NCBI GenBank assembly: GCA_030429175.1
Contig: JAUIDD010000010.1
Location: forward strand, 1-64,000
DNA: 64,000 bases
Direction of reading: 5' to 3'
Source: Gammaproteobacteria bacterium
GTDB taxonomy: Bacteria > Pseudomonadota > Gammaproteobacteria > Coxiellales > Coxiellaceae
Notes under the pieces: generated by a model
What the model was told of the DNA's origin: nothing
The model's input: only the letters and a program-made list of their open reading frames with translations
The model's database searches: none
Made by a program: the position numbers and the translations under genes
In this document: positions 9,259 to 18,973 of the stretch, one piece after another
Layout: each line of letters opens with the position of its first letter
Position numbering within the stretch: the stretch's first letter is position 1

Positions 9259-10458
9259 ATGTCAACATTTATCGAACACTTAAACCATGAGCTCGAACAA
9301 CTCGAAGCACAAGGTCTTTACAAACACGAACGTGTAATCACTTCACATCAACGTGCTGAAATCGATGTTGCACCGGATAAGCATGTTTTAAATTTCTGTG
9401 CGAACAATTATCTCGGACTATCTGATAATCCCACCTTGATTAAAGCCGCTCAAGAAAGCTTAGATCGTTATGGTTTTGGACTATCATCGGTACGTTTTAT
9501 CTGTGGCACTCAAGATATTCACAAAACACTTGAAGCAAAGATCAGTAGTTTTCTTGGTACCGAAGATACAATTTTATATTCCTCATGCTTCGATGCAAAT
9601 GGTGGCTTATTTGAAACACTCCTAGGCCCTGAGGATGCGATTATCTCAGATCAACTCAATCACGCCTCGATTATAGATGGCGTACGCTTGTGTAAAGCTC
9701 AGCGCTATCGTTATTTGAATAACGACATGGCTGATCTTGAAAAACAATTACAAATGGCAGATGAAAAAGGCGCACGCTTCAAGCTGATTGCCACTGATGG
9801 CGTGTTCTCGATGGATGGCATTATTGCCGACCTCAAGTCGATCTGTGATCTTGCTGACAAATATGATGCGATGGTCATGGTTGATGATTCACATGCAGTT
9901 GGTTTTATCGGCGAAAATGGTCGTGGTACACCTGAATATTGTGGTGTTGCCAATCGTGTCGACATTATCACTGGCACACTTGGTAAGGCACTTGGTGGCG
10001 CCTCAGGTGGCTACACTGCTGCACGCAAAGAAGTTGTTGCTTGGCTGCGTAACCGTTCACGTCCTTATTTATTTTCAAACACACTCGCACCGGTTATCGC
10101 TGCGACTTCGGTTAAAGTACTTAAACTACTTGAAAGTGAACAAGGCAAACAATTACGTCAGCAACTTATCGATAACAGCAATCATTTCCGCAATAAAATG
10201 GATGCCCTTGGTTTTACCTTAGTGCCCGGCAATCATCCAATCATTCCAGTAATGCTCGGCGATGCAAAACTTGCAAGTAATATGGCCAATGCACTATTAC
10301 AAAAAGGCGTCTATGTCATCGGCTTCTCTTATCCAGTCGTACCGATGAACCAAGCACGTATACGTGTACAAATGTCAGCAGCACATACTAAAGAACAAAT
10401 TGATCGCGTAGTTAATGCTTTCAAACAAGTTGGTCAAGATTTTGGAGTTATTTCATGA
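9259..10458 (+). CDS. kbl: 2-amino-3-ketobutyrate CoA ligase (glycine C-acetyltransferase)
   Basis: 399 residues of the PLP-dependent alpha-oxoamine synthase family. The PLP lysine lies in [16 protein letters not shown], and the [15 protein letters not shown] segment carries the cofactor-binding D and H. It cleaves 2-amino-3-ketobutyrate with CoA to glycine and acetyl-CoA. The ATG follows AGCAGG. Its stop overlaps the tdh start as ATGA, giving the classic kbl-tdh threonine degradation operon. Confidence 0.97.
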   Translation: MSTFIEHLNHELEQLEAQGLYKHERVITSHQRAEIDVAPDKHVLNFCANNYLGLSDNPTLIKAAQESLDRYGFGLSSVRFICGTQDIHKTLEAKISSFLGTEDTILYSSCFDANGGLFETLLGPEDAIISDQLNHASIIDGVRLCKAQRYRYLNNDMADLEKQLQMADEKGARFKLIATDGVFSMDGIIADLKSICDLADKYDAMVMVDDSHAVGFIGENGRGTPEYCGVANRVDIITGTLGKALGGASGGYTAARKEVVAWLRNRSRPYLFSNTLAPVIAATSVKVLKLLESEQGKQLRQQLIDNSNHFRNKMDALGFTLVPGNHPIIPVMLGDAKLASNMANALLQKGVYVIGFSYPVVPMNQARIRVQMSAAHTKEQIDRVVNAFKQVGQDFGVIS

Positions 10459-11480
10459 GAACCTTAAAAAAACTTAAAGCAGAACCAGGCCTTTGGCTTA
10501 GCGAAGATAGCATACCTGAACCTAAGCATGGTGAGGTACGCATCAAGGTACACAAAACAGCAATCTGCGGCACCGATTTACATATTTATAACTGGGATGA
10601 ATGGGCACAAAAAACGATTCCCGTACCATTAACTACCGGTCATGAATTTGTTGGTGTGATCGATAAAATCGGCCCTGAAGTTAAAAATTTTGTTGTTGGT
10701 GAACGCGTCAGTGGTGAGGGTCACATCACTTGTGGTCATTGCCGTAATTGCCGCGCTGGTCGCAGCCATCTATGCCGTAACACACTTGGCGTTGGTGTTA
10801 ATCATCCTGGCGCTTTTGCAGAATATATTGTGTTGCCTGCTACTAATACGTATCATATCCCAGATAATATTAGCGACAACGAAGCGGCTGTACTCGATCC
10901 TTATGGCAATGCGATTCATACTGCGCTCAGCTTCGATCTTGTCGGTGAAGACGTACTTATTACTGGAGCTGGTCCTATTGGTCTAATGGCTACTGCTATT
11001 GCCAGACATGTTGGTGCACGTCATATTACCGTTACTGATATCAATCCTTATCGCCTTAACCTCGCACGCCAAATGGGTGCTTCTCTTGCTATCAATGTTA
11101 ACGAAGTGACATTGAAAGACACGTTCAAAACACTAAACATGAAAGAAGGCTATGACGTTGGACTTGAAATGTCCGGTCAGCCCAGCGCGTTTCGCGATAT
11201 GATTAGCGTCATGAACAATGGTGGTAAAATCGCGTTGCTTGGTGTTGCTAAAAAAGCCTTTGAAATCGACTGGAATCACGTCATCTTTAAAATGCTCACA
11301 ATTAAAGGTATTTATGGTCGCTTGATGTTTGAAACCTGGTATAAAGGCATTAGCATGCTCCAAAGCGGCCTGAACATCAAACCAGCCATCACAGGTGAAT
11401 ACCCATACCAAGATTTTGAAAAAGGCTTTCAGGATATGCTATCGGGTCAGGCAAGTAAAATTATTCTAAATTGGGTGTAA
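10455..11480 (+). CDS. tdh: L-threonine 3-dehydrogenase
   Basis: 341 residues, the same length as the E. coli enzyme. Catalytic zinc ligands are in [11 protein letters not shown] (Cys) and TGHEFVG (His, Glu), the structural zinc cluster is [15 protein letters not shown], and the NAD-binding fold starts at [13 protein letters not shown]. It oxidises threonine to 2-amino-3-ketobutyrate, the substrate of Kbl encoded just upstream with a 4-bp overlap. Confidence 0.97.
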   Translation: MRTLKKLKAEPGLWLSEDSIPEPKHGEVRIKVHKTAICGTDLHIYNWDEWAQKTIPVPLTTGHEFVGVIDKIGPEVKNFVVGERVSGEGHITCGHCRNCRAGRSHLCRNTLGVGVNHPGAFAEYIVLPATNTYHIPDNISDNEAAVLDPYGNAIHTALSFDLVGEDVLITGAGPIGLMATAIARHVGARHITVTDINPYRLNLARQMGASLAINVNEVTLKDTFKTLNMKEGYDVGLEMSGQPSAFRDMISVMNNGGKIALLGVAKKAFEIDWNHVIFKMLTIKGIYGRLMFETWYKGISMLQSGLNIKPAITGEYPYQDFEKGFQDMLSGQASKIILNWV

Positions 11481-11482
11481 CT

Positions 11483-12454
11483 ATGTATTTTAGCAATCAG
11501 ATTAAACTCGTGTATCACGCACTTAAAACCAAATTACATTTCGATGAAATTGCAGCGGGAACAGTCGAAGTAATTCAACACACCCATCGTCATGTCATGC
11601 ATACCATCGAAGCAATTGCCACACGTATTCCACCACTAATGCTACTCGTTGAATCAATTGGCCATATCGCTGCTATCACACAGTTTCGTCTTGACCATCC
11701 CAATAAAAAAGCATTAGGCTTTAAGGTAACAACAGGCTTGATTATGCTGGGAGTAGGCATTACTGCACTCGCATTACCTCAAATATCAATCCCATTGGTT
11801 ATTGCAGGACTTGCATGTGAACTAAGCTATCAATTTTTTAGTATTTATCATATTCACCATAAAATTTGCCAGCTTCAAACAACACTAAAATCACTACCGC
11901 AACAAAACATACAACAACATCAAACAGTTTCCCAACAGCTGAATAAATTACAGCTGATTTACCGCGAGCAACGCCAACAACGTACTGAAAAGATAATTCG
12001 CAGTGCCGTTTCGGTAGTGGTACTGATTGCTGTTATCGCAGTTTTTGCCAATCCGATCACTGCAATCCCTGCAACTCTCGCAGCATTGTGTGCCACTTCA
12101 GCTTATCTCACTTATCACTTTTGTAAACCACTGCTTCAACGCTCCAGAAAACACTCCACAGCCAAACCTGATGATAAAGATGCATCTACCTTTCTAAAAT
12201 CTGACGTAGAAATCCTAGAAAAAGAAGCATTAACACAAGCACAACACACACCAAAAGAAGCACAAATAGCACAGTTCTTAAATCACGAAGACGAAGCGCT
12301 AGCTAAAATACTTCAGCCCAAACCAGAACCAATACCACAGCAGAAAGCCGGTGCTAAACCGACTCAAGAGAAAGAAGAAGATGAAGATGGTGACGCTGGT
12401 GAACGTGATACCATAACTGAGACAGAAGAAACTGTTGAATTAATTTCTGAATAA
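11483..12454 (+). CDS. membrane protein with hairpin helices and acidic tail, possible effector
   Basis: 323 residues from the ATG at 11483, 2 bp after tdh. Two hydrophobic hairpins are visible (about residues 75-115, from GFKVTTGLIMLGVGITALAL, and about 170-210, VVVLIAVIAVFANPITAIPA), separated by a Gln-rich, probably coiled-coil linker. The last ~100 residues are polar, ending in a very acidic segment (EKEEDEDGDAGERDTITE and on to ETVELISE). No family recognised. Hairpins plus a Glu-rich C-terminus fit Dot/Icm substrates that insert in host membranes, but this is inference. No clear ribosome binding site is seen. Confidence 0.6.
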   Translation: MYFSNQIKLVYHALKTKLHFDEIAAGTVEVIQHTHRHVMHTIEAIATRIPPLMLLVESIGHIAAITQFRLDHPNKKALGFKVTTGLIMLGVGITALALPQISIPLVIAGLACELSYQFFSIYHIHHKICQLQTTLKSLPQQNIQQHQTVSQQLNKLQLIYREQRQQRTEKIIRSAVSVVVLIAVIAVFANPITAIPATLAALCATSAYLTYHFCKPLLQRSRKHSTAKPDDKDASTFLKSDVEILEKEALTQAQHTPKEAQIAQFLNHEDEALAKILQPKPEPIPQQKAGAKPTQEKEEDEDGDAGERDTITETEETVELISE

Positions 12455-12459
12455 TAATG

Positions 12460-12903
12460 CTATGAGCTAACCATACCGGCGAGTTTTTTATAGATATTAA
12501 GTAAGAAGTCTTGTTCGTTTTCATCGATGTGAGTTAGCATACGTGATGCCATACGCACCATCGCTTTTTGATATGATTCATACAACTCTTGACCGATTTT
12601 AGTGAGCGTAACTCTAACCACGCGTCGATCTTCATCACAGCGAACACGCTTGACAAAATCAGTCTTAACTAACTTATCAACGATCACTGTAATACTGCTT
12701 AATGAGAGGCTGGGAACCTGTTTGGCGACCTCACCCATGGTGCAAGGTTGATTTGATGCAATCATCAATAACACCTTGAACTGAACAAAACTTAAGCTTT
12801 GAGTCTGTTTGAGAAACTCAACTTCTTCTTCATTAAATCGCTGACGGAGGCCGAGAATAATGTTGGCAAACTCAGCAGCCCTAGGGTTTTGTGTATTTGA
12901 CAT
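12460..12903 (-). CDS. MarR-family transcriptional regulator
   Basis: 147 residues with the winged helix-turn-helix of MarR: recognition-helix region TMGEVAKQVPSLSLSSITVIV and wing VKRVRCDEDRRVVRVTLT. The family binds palindromic operators as dimers and responds to small phenolic or oxidant ligands. It is divergent from a monooxygenase-fold gene, the usual arrangement for a MarR target. A good promoter sits so close to the ATG that the message may be leaderless. Confidence 0.92.
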   Translation of the reverse strand: MSNTQNPRAAEFANIILGLRQRFNEEEVEFLKQTQSLSFVQFKVLLMIASNQPCTMGEVAKQVPSLSLSSITVIVDKLVKTDFVKRVRCDEDRRVVRVTLTKIGQELYESYQKAMVRMASRMLTHIDENEQDFLLNIYKKLAGMVSS

Positions 12904-12910
12904 GCACTCA

Positions 12911-12940
12911 ATTCTAGCTGAATCAATCTTTGGAAGTCAA
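12911..12940 (-). promoter_or_regulatory. promoter of the marR-family gene
   Basis: On the minus strand TTGACT (12940-12935) and TAGAAT (12916-12911) are separated by 18 bp. Only 7 nt separate the -10 from the ATG at 12903, so transcription should start at or next to the start codon. The element overlaps the divergent promoter, so one bound regulator could control both. Confidence 0.6.
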
Positions 12941-12958
12941 TACAAAGCATGCTAGTAT
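12930..12958 (+). promoter_or_regulatory. promoter of the ABM-domain gene
   Basis: TTGGAA (12930-12935), a 17-bp spacer, and TAGTAT (12953-12958) precede the ATG at 12990. The -35 overlaps the -35 of the divergent MarR promoter. The pairing suggests MarR autoregulation together with control of this gene. Confidence 0.5.
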
Positions 12959-12989
12959 AAGTAACACTGAAGTAATCAAAGGAACGATC

Positions 12990-13286
12990 ATGTCTGGCTT
13001 CGTATACATTACCGTCATCATTCACTGCAAACCTGGCCGTGTTGATGAGTGCTTAAATGGCGCCTTAGAAACACGCGATCGAACGCTCAAAGAAGATGGC
13101 TGTATTAGCTTTATCGTCAGCCAATCGATGGAAGATCCAACCAAAATTATTTTTTCTGAAACTTATCTTAACTACAAAGCATTTGAATACCATCAGGAAC
13201 AATCTTACACTCAAAACTATGGCGCCACTGCACAAGAAGAATATGCCTCCAAGATTTATTTTTATCTTAGTAAAGAGGTCGCATAG
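12990..13286 (+). CDS. antibiotic biosynthesis monooxygenase (ABM) domain protein
   Basis: 98 residues of the dimeric alpha/beta-barrel ABM fold, like E. coli YgiN: an N-terminal beta strand (FVYITVIIHCKPGRVDECLN), the central EDGCISFIVSQSMEDPTKIIF, and SETYLNYKAFEYHQEQSY. Relatives are quinol monooxygenases or heme-degrading enzymes; the substrate cannot be set here. The ATG at 12990 follows AAGGA. Divergence from a MarR regulator suggests induction by a quinone or toxic compound. Its 3' end overlaps the converging SET-domain gene by 20 bp. Confidence 0.85.
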   Translation: MSGFVYITVIIHCKPGRVDECLNGALETRDRTLKEDGCISFIVSQSMEDPTKIIFSETYLNYKAFEYHQEQSYTQNYGATAQEEYASKIYFYLSKEVA

Positions 13287-15804
13287 TTATTGCATCTTGC
13301 ACATCTGGCTCATACGCATGAAATAACTCCGTTGGAACAGGTACTTTTGAATCAACAATACCATGGTGTGTTTTTGCCGCTTTCCCATAGTTCGTAAAGA
13401 TTTCAACACACTGCCCTTTCGGTACGGCTAATCCAGGGAAATTTGGAATATAAATACCTTTTAATTGTTTTTCACGCAGATATTCAGTTAATGAAAAATA
13501 AGGACCATCTTTATGCATATGATTAGCAAAATATGCTTGCGGCCTTCTATCTCCATCGATATGCTCAATCACACTACCACCACGCGTAATAGCGCCACCA
13601 GTACCATAACCAATTATGTGGGTAAGTTTAGGGTTTTGAAGATTGCTATCTGCATTTTCACAAGGACGTTTAATGCCGAGATAAGGAATATATACATCTC
13701 GAATAACCACATCATGATCTTTTGCCACCACAAATAATCCATCACCTGCACCTTCGATCGTACTCGGCCTCACTTCTAAATAGGGTTCACATGAGTATTT
13801 ATAACGTTTCCAGTGCTCTGGGCATTGCTCTGCTATCATACGTTCTACATTTTGCTGATAATCAGGATGTGTAATATGCACATCTAATACGTCTGAAATA
13901 GGAGGTACATCCGAAGAAAAACTGGGTAATTGTAGACTATGGCCTTGTTGCCTATCCGAGTATTCTTTACGTAGTTCATGCATACGATAGTCATTAACAC
14001 CAGCACCTTCTAGCTGTTGAATACGACTGTTGAGGTACTCACTTGAAGACTGACGTAGTGTATGACGATAACATATCCGTTCAGCATCTTCATGTTCATA
14101 CAGTTGTAAATGCTTAGCAATGTGCTCTGGTCGCATACGCTTAACAGCACCACCTCTAGGTTGAAAACTTGTTATGTCACTCTCACGTTTCCGTTTAGAT
14201 TCTCGACGTGACTCAGCAGGAGGAAATAAAAAAGAATGCAATTCATCTACGTTTGGAGATGGTAGATCTTGTAATATAGGCATTATTGGCATAGACGACA
14301 TATGGCTCATAAATATAGGAATAGACATGCTTTCAACAAACATCTTATATTTATCATAAAAAAAAGCGTATTCACGCAGATCCCAATTCCATTTTTCTTC
14401 CATATCAGAACATCCCTCTATCTTAAAAGAAAAAGTAGACTGTAGACGTAAAGCAGTTGCTAGAGAAAAAACACCTTCAATTTTTTTTAAAATAAGATAC
14501 GGTCGACTATAACTATCATATGTAACCTCAAATATTGATGCATTTTTATTAACAAACTCAGTTATTTTAGCGATAGCATTTCCTATCAATGACGCATTAT
14601 TAGTAACGATAAAACGATCCTTTGTATCTAAATAAGCAATAATAATACGAAAAACTCGGTTAGATAATTCTTGCTGATATATTGCACCTATATTTACAGT
14701 CTCTTTAAGGCTTGCCATACTAATACGCACATATATTTTTCCAGCGGTCAATTGAAATACTAAATCTTTTACTTTTGAATTTGAAATAGTATTATATAAC
14801 TCGCCTATAAAACGGAACGTATAATCATTTTCAACCGGGCAAACCTTACCTTCATATGCCGTCACTTGATCACATGAATACTCTGGATTCGTTAATAGCT
14901 GTGACCTCAAAAGTTGCAACACTGAAACAATCATACGATGATGACCATATACAGCAATACCTCTGGAGTGCTCAATACTGACAAGCCCTGGATGTGACTT
15001 CAATATTGATCGCATACCATTAATAAACAGTATACTTAAAAAATTAGGCATATCTATGGTGCCTAACCCGACTAACGCCACACTGACACTATAACATGCT
15101 GTTTGGCCTTGCTTAACCGGATAAGATTGACTTGCTAACATTTCAAAATACGCTTCGCTAAAAAGGCGCTTAAATATCAGTTTGAGTTTTACTTCATGCA
15201 AACCATGTAGCATATCTTTTTTAATGTGAGTTATGGGTAACACATAGTGGTATTGTGTCCCAACTTGTGGTGGTTGACACAGTTGACCCTCAATATCATA
15301 AACATCACTAAGCTTCACTAATGAAAAACTGTGCGTTGATTGACTAAGCCGCGCGACTGAATTATGCCGCCAATCTTTGAATTTTGGCAAATATTTTTCT
15401 AGCTGCAAATCACATTCAAATTGTTCCCACTTTACAGAAAGGAACCCTTTCTCAAACACATCCAACATATTCACAAAACTAACACCAGTCGATAGAAACA
15501 CAATATTATTGCGACGGCATTTTGAAATATAATATTGACATGTAGGATAAGCCGTTTTAAAAGCTCTTTTAAATTGAGTCAATTTGGTTTTATAGGCGGA
15601 GGAAACAAGTAACTTTGGATGGTAGTAATAATGCTCACCGATAACCTGACCTGGCAATAAATAAAATGCATGTTGATACTGATGCGTGTTTTCAGCATTA
15701 TGTATTTTTTGTAATTCTTCTGAAGATAATAGTAAAAACACGATACTACATTTCTGTTCTTCAATGCTTGATAAATAAAAGGAACCCATACAAACACTAC
15801 GCAT
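13267..15804 (-). CDS. large protein with C-terminal SET domain, candidate effector
   Basis: 845 residues. The N-terminal ~600 residues match nothing I recognise. A basic segment RRESKRKRESD lies in the middle. The C-terminal region (about 675-812; 13782-13369) reads as a SET methyltransferase domain: RPSTIEGAGDGLFVV corresponds to the family's GxGxF opening, YFANHMHKDG to the RFxNHxC-xPN motif, and EIFTNYG to the E-x-x-x-DYG end with the catalytic tyrosine. SET proteins methylate lysines, often on histones; Legionella RomA/LegAS4 is a Dot/Icm effector of this class. AGGTG precedes the ATG at 15804. It follows the O-methyltransferase gene by 19 bp. Confidence 0.75.
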   Translation of the reverse strand: MRSVCMGSFYLSSIEEQKCSIVFLLLSSEELQKIHNAENTHQYQHAFYLLPGQVIGEHYYYHPKLLVSSAYKTKLTQFKRAFKTAYPTCQYYISKCRRNNIVFLSTGVSFVNMLDVFEKGFLSVKWEQFECDLQLEKYLPKFKDWRHNSVARLSQSTHSFSLVKLSDVYDIEGQLCQPPQVGTQYHYVLPITHIKKDMLHGLHEVKLKLIFKRLFSEAYFEMLASQSYPVKQGQTACYSVSVALVGLGTIDMPNFLSILFINGMRSILKSHPGLVSIEHSRGIAVYGHHRMIVSVLQLLRSQLLTNPEYSCDQVTAYEGKVCPVENDYTFRFIGELYNTISNSKVKDLVFQLTAGKIYVRISMASLKETVNIGAIYQQELSNRVFRIIIAYLDTKDRFIVTNNASLIGNAIAKITEFVNKNASIFEVTYDSYSRPYLILKKIEGVFSLATALRLQSTFSFKIEGCSDMEEKWNWDLREYAFFYDKYKMFVESMSIPIFMSHMSSMPIMPILQDLPSPNVDELHSFLFPPAESRRESKRKRESDITSFQPRGGAVKRMRPEHIAKHLQLYEHEDAERICYRHTLRQSSSEYLNSRIQQLEGAGVNDYRMHELRKEYSDRQQGHSLQLPSFSSDVPPISDVLDVHITHPDYQQNVERMIAEQCPEHWKRYKYSCEPYLEVRPSTIEGAGDGLFVVAKDHDVVIRDVYIPYLGIKRPCENADSNLQNPKLTHIIGYGTGGAITRGGSVIEHIDGDRRPQAYFANHMHKDGPYFSLTEYLREKQLKGIYIPNFPGLAVPKGQCVEIFTNYGKAAKTHHGIVDSKVPVPTELFHAYEPDVQDAITMRPLY

Positions 15805-15823
15805 AACACCTCACTCTTCCATT

Positions 15824-16480
15824 CTATTTAGGAGAAACTAATACGATGCCATCATACATAGGCACAACAGAAACAACAAGATCATTTCGCTGTTGCAAAA
15901 GACAATTAAAAGCAGCTAAAGCACGTGTCGTTGGTGTTTTTGGATTAACCACATCACCATGAATCACACGTAATATGTTATCAAACACCAATACACCTTT
16001 TGGCTGTATCAATTGCAAACTCATTTCAAGATATTGTGGATAGTACTGCTTCTCTGCATCAATATAGATAAAATCAAAAGTACCTGCCTGACCCTCATCG
16101 AGTAAATTTTGTAAAGCAATCGACGCATCATCAATATAAGTCAAAATCTTATGTGCCATATCCGCTTGCTGCCAAAAAGGCCGCCCCATTTCTAACCATT
16201 TTGCATTATGGTCGATAGCAATTACCTCACCCGATTCAGGCAACGCTTCTGCCATTGCTAAAGTGGAATACCCTAGAAAAGCACCCACTTCAAGCACACG
16301 TTGCGCTCGCATCATCCGAATTAAAAAAGCGAGAAACTGTGCCTGTACAGGTGTTGTCATTTTATGGCTAAATTCATGATCCATTGCAAACTGACGCAAT
16401 GCAGCTAATGCTTTAGATTCTTTCACAAACTGGGTTTCGCTGTACTTTAATAATTCAGACAATAATAGCTTTTGGTTCAT
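15824..16480 (-). CDS. SAM-dependent O-methyltransferase
   Basis: 218 residues of the caffeoyl-CoA O-methyltransferase-like family. The SAM-binding motif is VLEVGAFLGYSTLAMAEALP, followed by the acidic residue in VIAIDHN. The metal-site acidic residues lie in FDFIYIDAEKQYY and VLVFDNIL. The methyl acceptor is unknown. I chose the ATG at 16480, which follows the def stop by one base, so the two genes are translationally coupled. Confidence 0.9.
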   Translation of the reverse strand: MNQKLLLSELLKYSETQFVKESKALAALRQFAMDHEFSHKMTTPVQAQFLAFLIRMMRAQRVLEVGAFLGYSTLAMAEALPESGEVIAIDHNAKWLEMGRPFWQQADMAHKILTYIDDASIALQNLLDEGQAGTFDFIYIDAEKQYYPQYLEMSLQLIQPKGVLVFDNILRVIHGDVVNPKTPTTRALAAFNCLLQQRNDLVVSVVPMYDGIVLVSPK

Positions 16481-16481
16481 T

Positions 16482-17045
16482 TCAAATCCCAAATGGTACG
16501 CGATGTATCTGAGTGTACGCCTCACCAGTTAAGCGCTCCCATAACACATCTTCTGCGCCAAAATGACGCATATCTTCGATTCTCATCGGAAATAACACCC
16601 CATCGACATGGTCAACCTCATGCTGCACCACACGCGCATGGAAACCATTTACTTCACGCTCAATAAGTCGCCCTGTGGGGTCAAAAGCTCGATAACGTAT
16701 GCTCTTTGGACGCGGCACCAATCCGCGGTATCCCGGGACGCTCAGACACCCCTCCCAATCTGCTTCTCGCGTTTCATCTAACACTTCAATTTCAGGATTA
16801 ATTAAAATCGTTAACGGAATAGGTGCTTCATCTGGATAACGTGCATTACTTTCAAAACCAAACATAATAATGCGTGAAAAATAACCAATTTGTGGTGCAG
16901 CAATGCCAACACCACCATAGTATTGCATACTATCCTGCATATCAGTGATTATAGTTTGCACTTCTTGTGCATTTATGTCACCAACATCTTGAGATCGCTC
17001 AATTAAACGTGCATCACCCATTTTTAATATTTTCCTAACTGTCAT
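16482..17045 (-). CDS. def: peptide deformylase
   Basis: 187 residues. All three family motifs are present: GVGIAAPQIG, EGCLSVPGYRG (metal Cys) and QHEVDHVDG (two metal His and the catalytic Glu). It removes the formyl group from nascent proteins. The ATG follows GAGGTAAGCTA. Unlike the common def-fmt operon, it is followed by an O-methyltransferase and a SET-domain gene. A second def paralogue elsewhere in the genome is possible. Confidence 0.96.
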   Translation of the reverse strand: MTVRKILKMGDARLIERSQDVGDINAQEVQTIITDMQDSMQYYGGVGIAAPQIGYFSRIIMFGFESNARYPDEAPIPLTILINPEIEVLDETREADWEGCLSVPGYRGLVPRPKSIRYRAFDPTGRLIEREVNGFHARVVQHEVDHVDGVLFPMRIEDMRHFGAEDVLWERLTGEAYTQIHRVPFGI

Positions 17046-17270
17046 TAGCTTACCTCATTGTTGCAGATTAAGATGCTCTAAATCAAAACTGAATGCTTGA
17101 CATTGTTCAATATTCAAGTACCATCATTGCCCACAAAGTTTTATTATTGTACACATATTTGCGACGGACGCGTACTCATACGGATAGCCAACAGTCATGA
17201 AGATTAAACGCCGCCTCCTGCGCTAATGTAATAAAAAGACATTATGTTTAAGTCTGTTTAGGAGCTAAAG

Positions 17271-17480
17271 ATGTTAATCTTAACACGTAGAACAAAAGAA
17301 GCGATTGTTATCGGAGATAACAAGGAAATTAAAATTACGGTTTTAAACATCCGTGGTGGTCAAGTGCAGTTTGGTATTGATGCACCCAAAAACGTGCCTG
17401 TGCATCGTGAAGAAGTCTATGATCGTATTAAGACGACTCCTGCCGACACCACTCAAAAAGAAGAAGATACAGTTGAATAA
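17271..17480 (+). CDS. csrA: carbon storage regulator CsrA
   Basis: 69 residues beginning [16 protein letters not shown], with the RNA-binding end [12 protein letters not shown] and a longer polar acidic tail than E. coli. CsrA binds GGA motifs in mRNA leaders and governs the switch between replicative and transmissive phases in Legionella. AGGAG precedes the ATG. Legionellales often carry several csrA paralogues, so this need not be the main one. Confidence 0.95.
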   Translation: MLILTRRTKEAIVIGDNKEIKITVLNIRGGQVQFGIDAPKNVPVHREEVYDRIKTTPADTTQKEEDTVE

Positions 17481-17523
17481 TAACTGTATCTCGTAGCATG
17501 CGTTGAGCATAATAGCGCATGCT
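17466..17523 (+). promoter_or_regulatory. two inverted repeats between csrA and the glycosyltransferase gene
   Basis: GATACAGTT (17466-17474) pairs with AACTGTATC (17482-17490) across the csrA stop codon. AGCATGCG (17495-17502) pairs with CGCATGCT (17516-17523), whose second arm contains the ATG of the next gene. Neither has a T tract, so they do not look like terminators. The second could restrict ribosome access. Confidence 0.4.
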
Positions 17524-18919
17524 GTATCTTAAGTCAGTCCAATCACTCGAATCTTATATCTTGCAACGTAAAGATGCTTTGTTGCTGCTTGCCTTTATGC
17601 TCGTGCTGGTACTTATGTCGTGCTACTTACGTTATCTCACGCCTGTTAATGAAACACTCTACGCTGGTGTTGCATGGGACATGTGGTCACAACATCACGT
17701 TCTCATTCCAATGCAAAACGGTCATACCTACCTGCAAAAACCACCGTTATTTTTCTGGTTAGTACATTTCGGCTGGTTACTTTTTGGTGTGCATCAATGG
17801 TGGTTGATGGCACTACCAAGTTTATGCACGCTTGGCAGCATTTATTTAACGATGAAAATAACTCAATCATTATTGCAGCAAAAATGCAGTGGCATGACGG
17901 CAGGCTGGATACTCGCTGGCATGCTGTATTGGAGTTATTACGCCCCACGCGTACGCCTTGATCAACTACTCACATTGTGCATTATGCTCAGTTTATTTGG
18001 TTTATCGCGTACACTTGCCGCAAAGCGTTATGGTTGGCTGTTATTTACTATCGGCAATGGCTTAGCACTGCTCACCAAAGGACCGATTTGTTTTATCTTT
18101 ACCCTCATACCAGCAGTTATCGCTATAGTATTTTTTAAACGAAAGCCGCTGCCGTGGCTGAGAAACTTAAGCATTAGCATTATGGGTAGCGTTGCTATCT
18201 TAAGTTTGTGGGCAATACCCGTTATCATCAACGACCCTGTTTATGCCAAATCCATTCTCTGGGATCAAACCATCCAACGCTTACAAGGTACAGTTGAAGT
18301 TCAATCAGGTAGTTGGTATTACTATTTCATCCGTCTACCGCTGTTAATCTTGCCTTGGACACTATGGCCTGCACTGTGGAAGAAAAGCCACTTACAACAG
18401 CATCACATGAAATACTGGCTAGCACTATCAATATTAACTATCTTTTGTATTTTATCGTTTGTGATCCACCAAAAAGCATCACGCTTTTTACTGCCATTAC
18501 TACCATTTATAGCGATTTTATGTGCTAGCTTCAAGCTTAAACTATCACATGTGCGTATTATTTCTTGTGGCAGTTTATGCATGATAATTCTATATTATTT
18601 GATCAGCATCCCTATCAAAACATTCGCCTATGATATGAGCACTATCGGCAAATTGATTCAAAATGCACAAGCGCATCACCACCCGGTTGCTTTTATAGGT
18701 AATTACTATGACGATCGTTTTCAATTTCCTGGACGCATCATCCAACCCATTACTGAGCTTAAAAATAAAAAAGAGATTCAAACATGGCAGCAGCAACATC
18801 CCGATGGACTGATCATTCAAACACAGTCTCAAAAAATAAAACTGACACAAAAACCACTCTATCAGCAGCCTTATCGCCATGGTCAGCGGGTTGTAATTTG
18901 GCTAGCAGCATCTTTATAA
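17519..18919 (+). CDS. ArnT/PMT-type membrane glycosyltransferase
   Basis: 466 residues, about 12 membrane segments. The N-terminal periplasmic loop has PVNETLYAGVAWDMW and QNGHTYLQKPPLFFWLVHF, the GT-C fold marks of ArnT and protein mannosyltransferases. The usual D-E pair reads N-E here. The YLQKPPL motif is intact. Such enzymes move a sugar from polyprenyl phosphate to lipid A or protein; the substrate is unknown. The start at 17519 has no evident ribosome binding site and lies in a hairpin stem. Confidence 0.85.
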   Translation: MLYLKSVQSLESYILQRKDALLLLAFMLVLVLMSCYLRYLTPVNETLYAGVAWDMWSQHHVLIPMQNGHTYLQKPPLFFWLVHFGWLLFGVHQWWLMALPSLCTLGSIYLTMKITQSLLQQKCSGMTAGWILAGMLYWSYYAPRVRLDQLLTLCIMLSLFGLSRTLAAKRYGWLLFTIGNGLALLTKGPICFIFTLIPAVIAIVFFKRKPLPWLRNLSISIMGSVAILSLWAIPVIINDPVYAKSILWDQTIQRLQGTVEVQSGSWYYYFIRLPLLILPWTLWPALWKKSHLQQHHMKYWLALSILTIFCILSFVIHQKASRFLLPLLPFIAILCASFKLKLSHVRIISCGSLCMIILYYLISIPIKTFAYDMSTIGKLIQNAQAHHHPVAFIGNYYDDRFQFPGRIIQPITELKNKKEIQTWQQQHPDGLIIQTQSQKIKLTQKPLYQQPYRHGQRVVIWLAASL

Positions 18920-18973
18920 TTGATATTCAACGTAAAAATTCTTAAGATGTTACCTTTAAAATAAGGAAACATC

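Noticed and set aside
9788..10222. 144-codon frame inside kbl
   Set aside because: It is a shadow in a second frame of the intact kbl gene.
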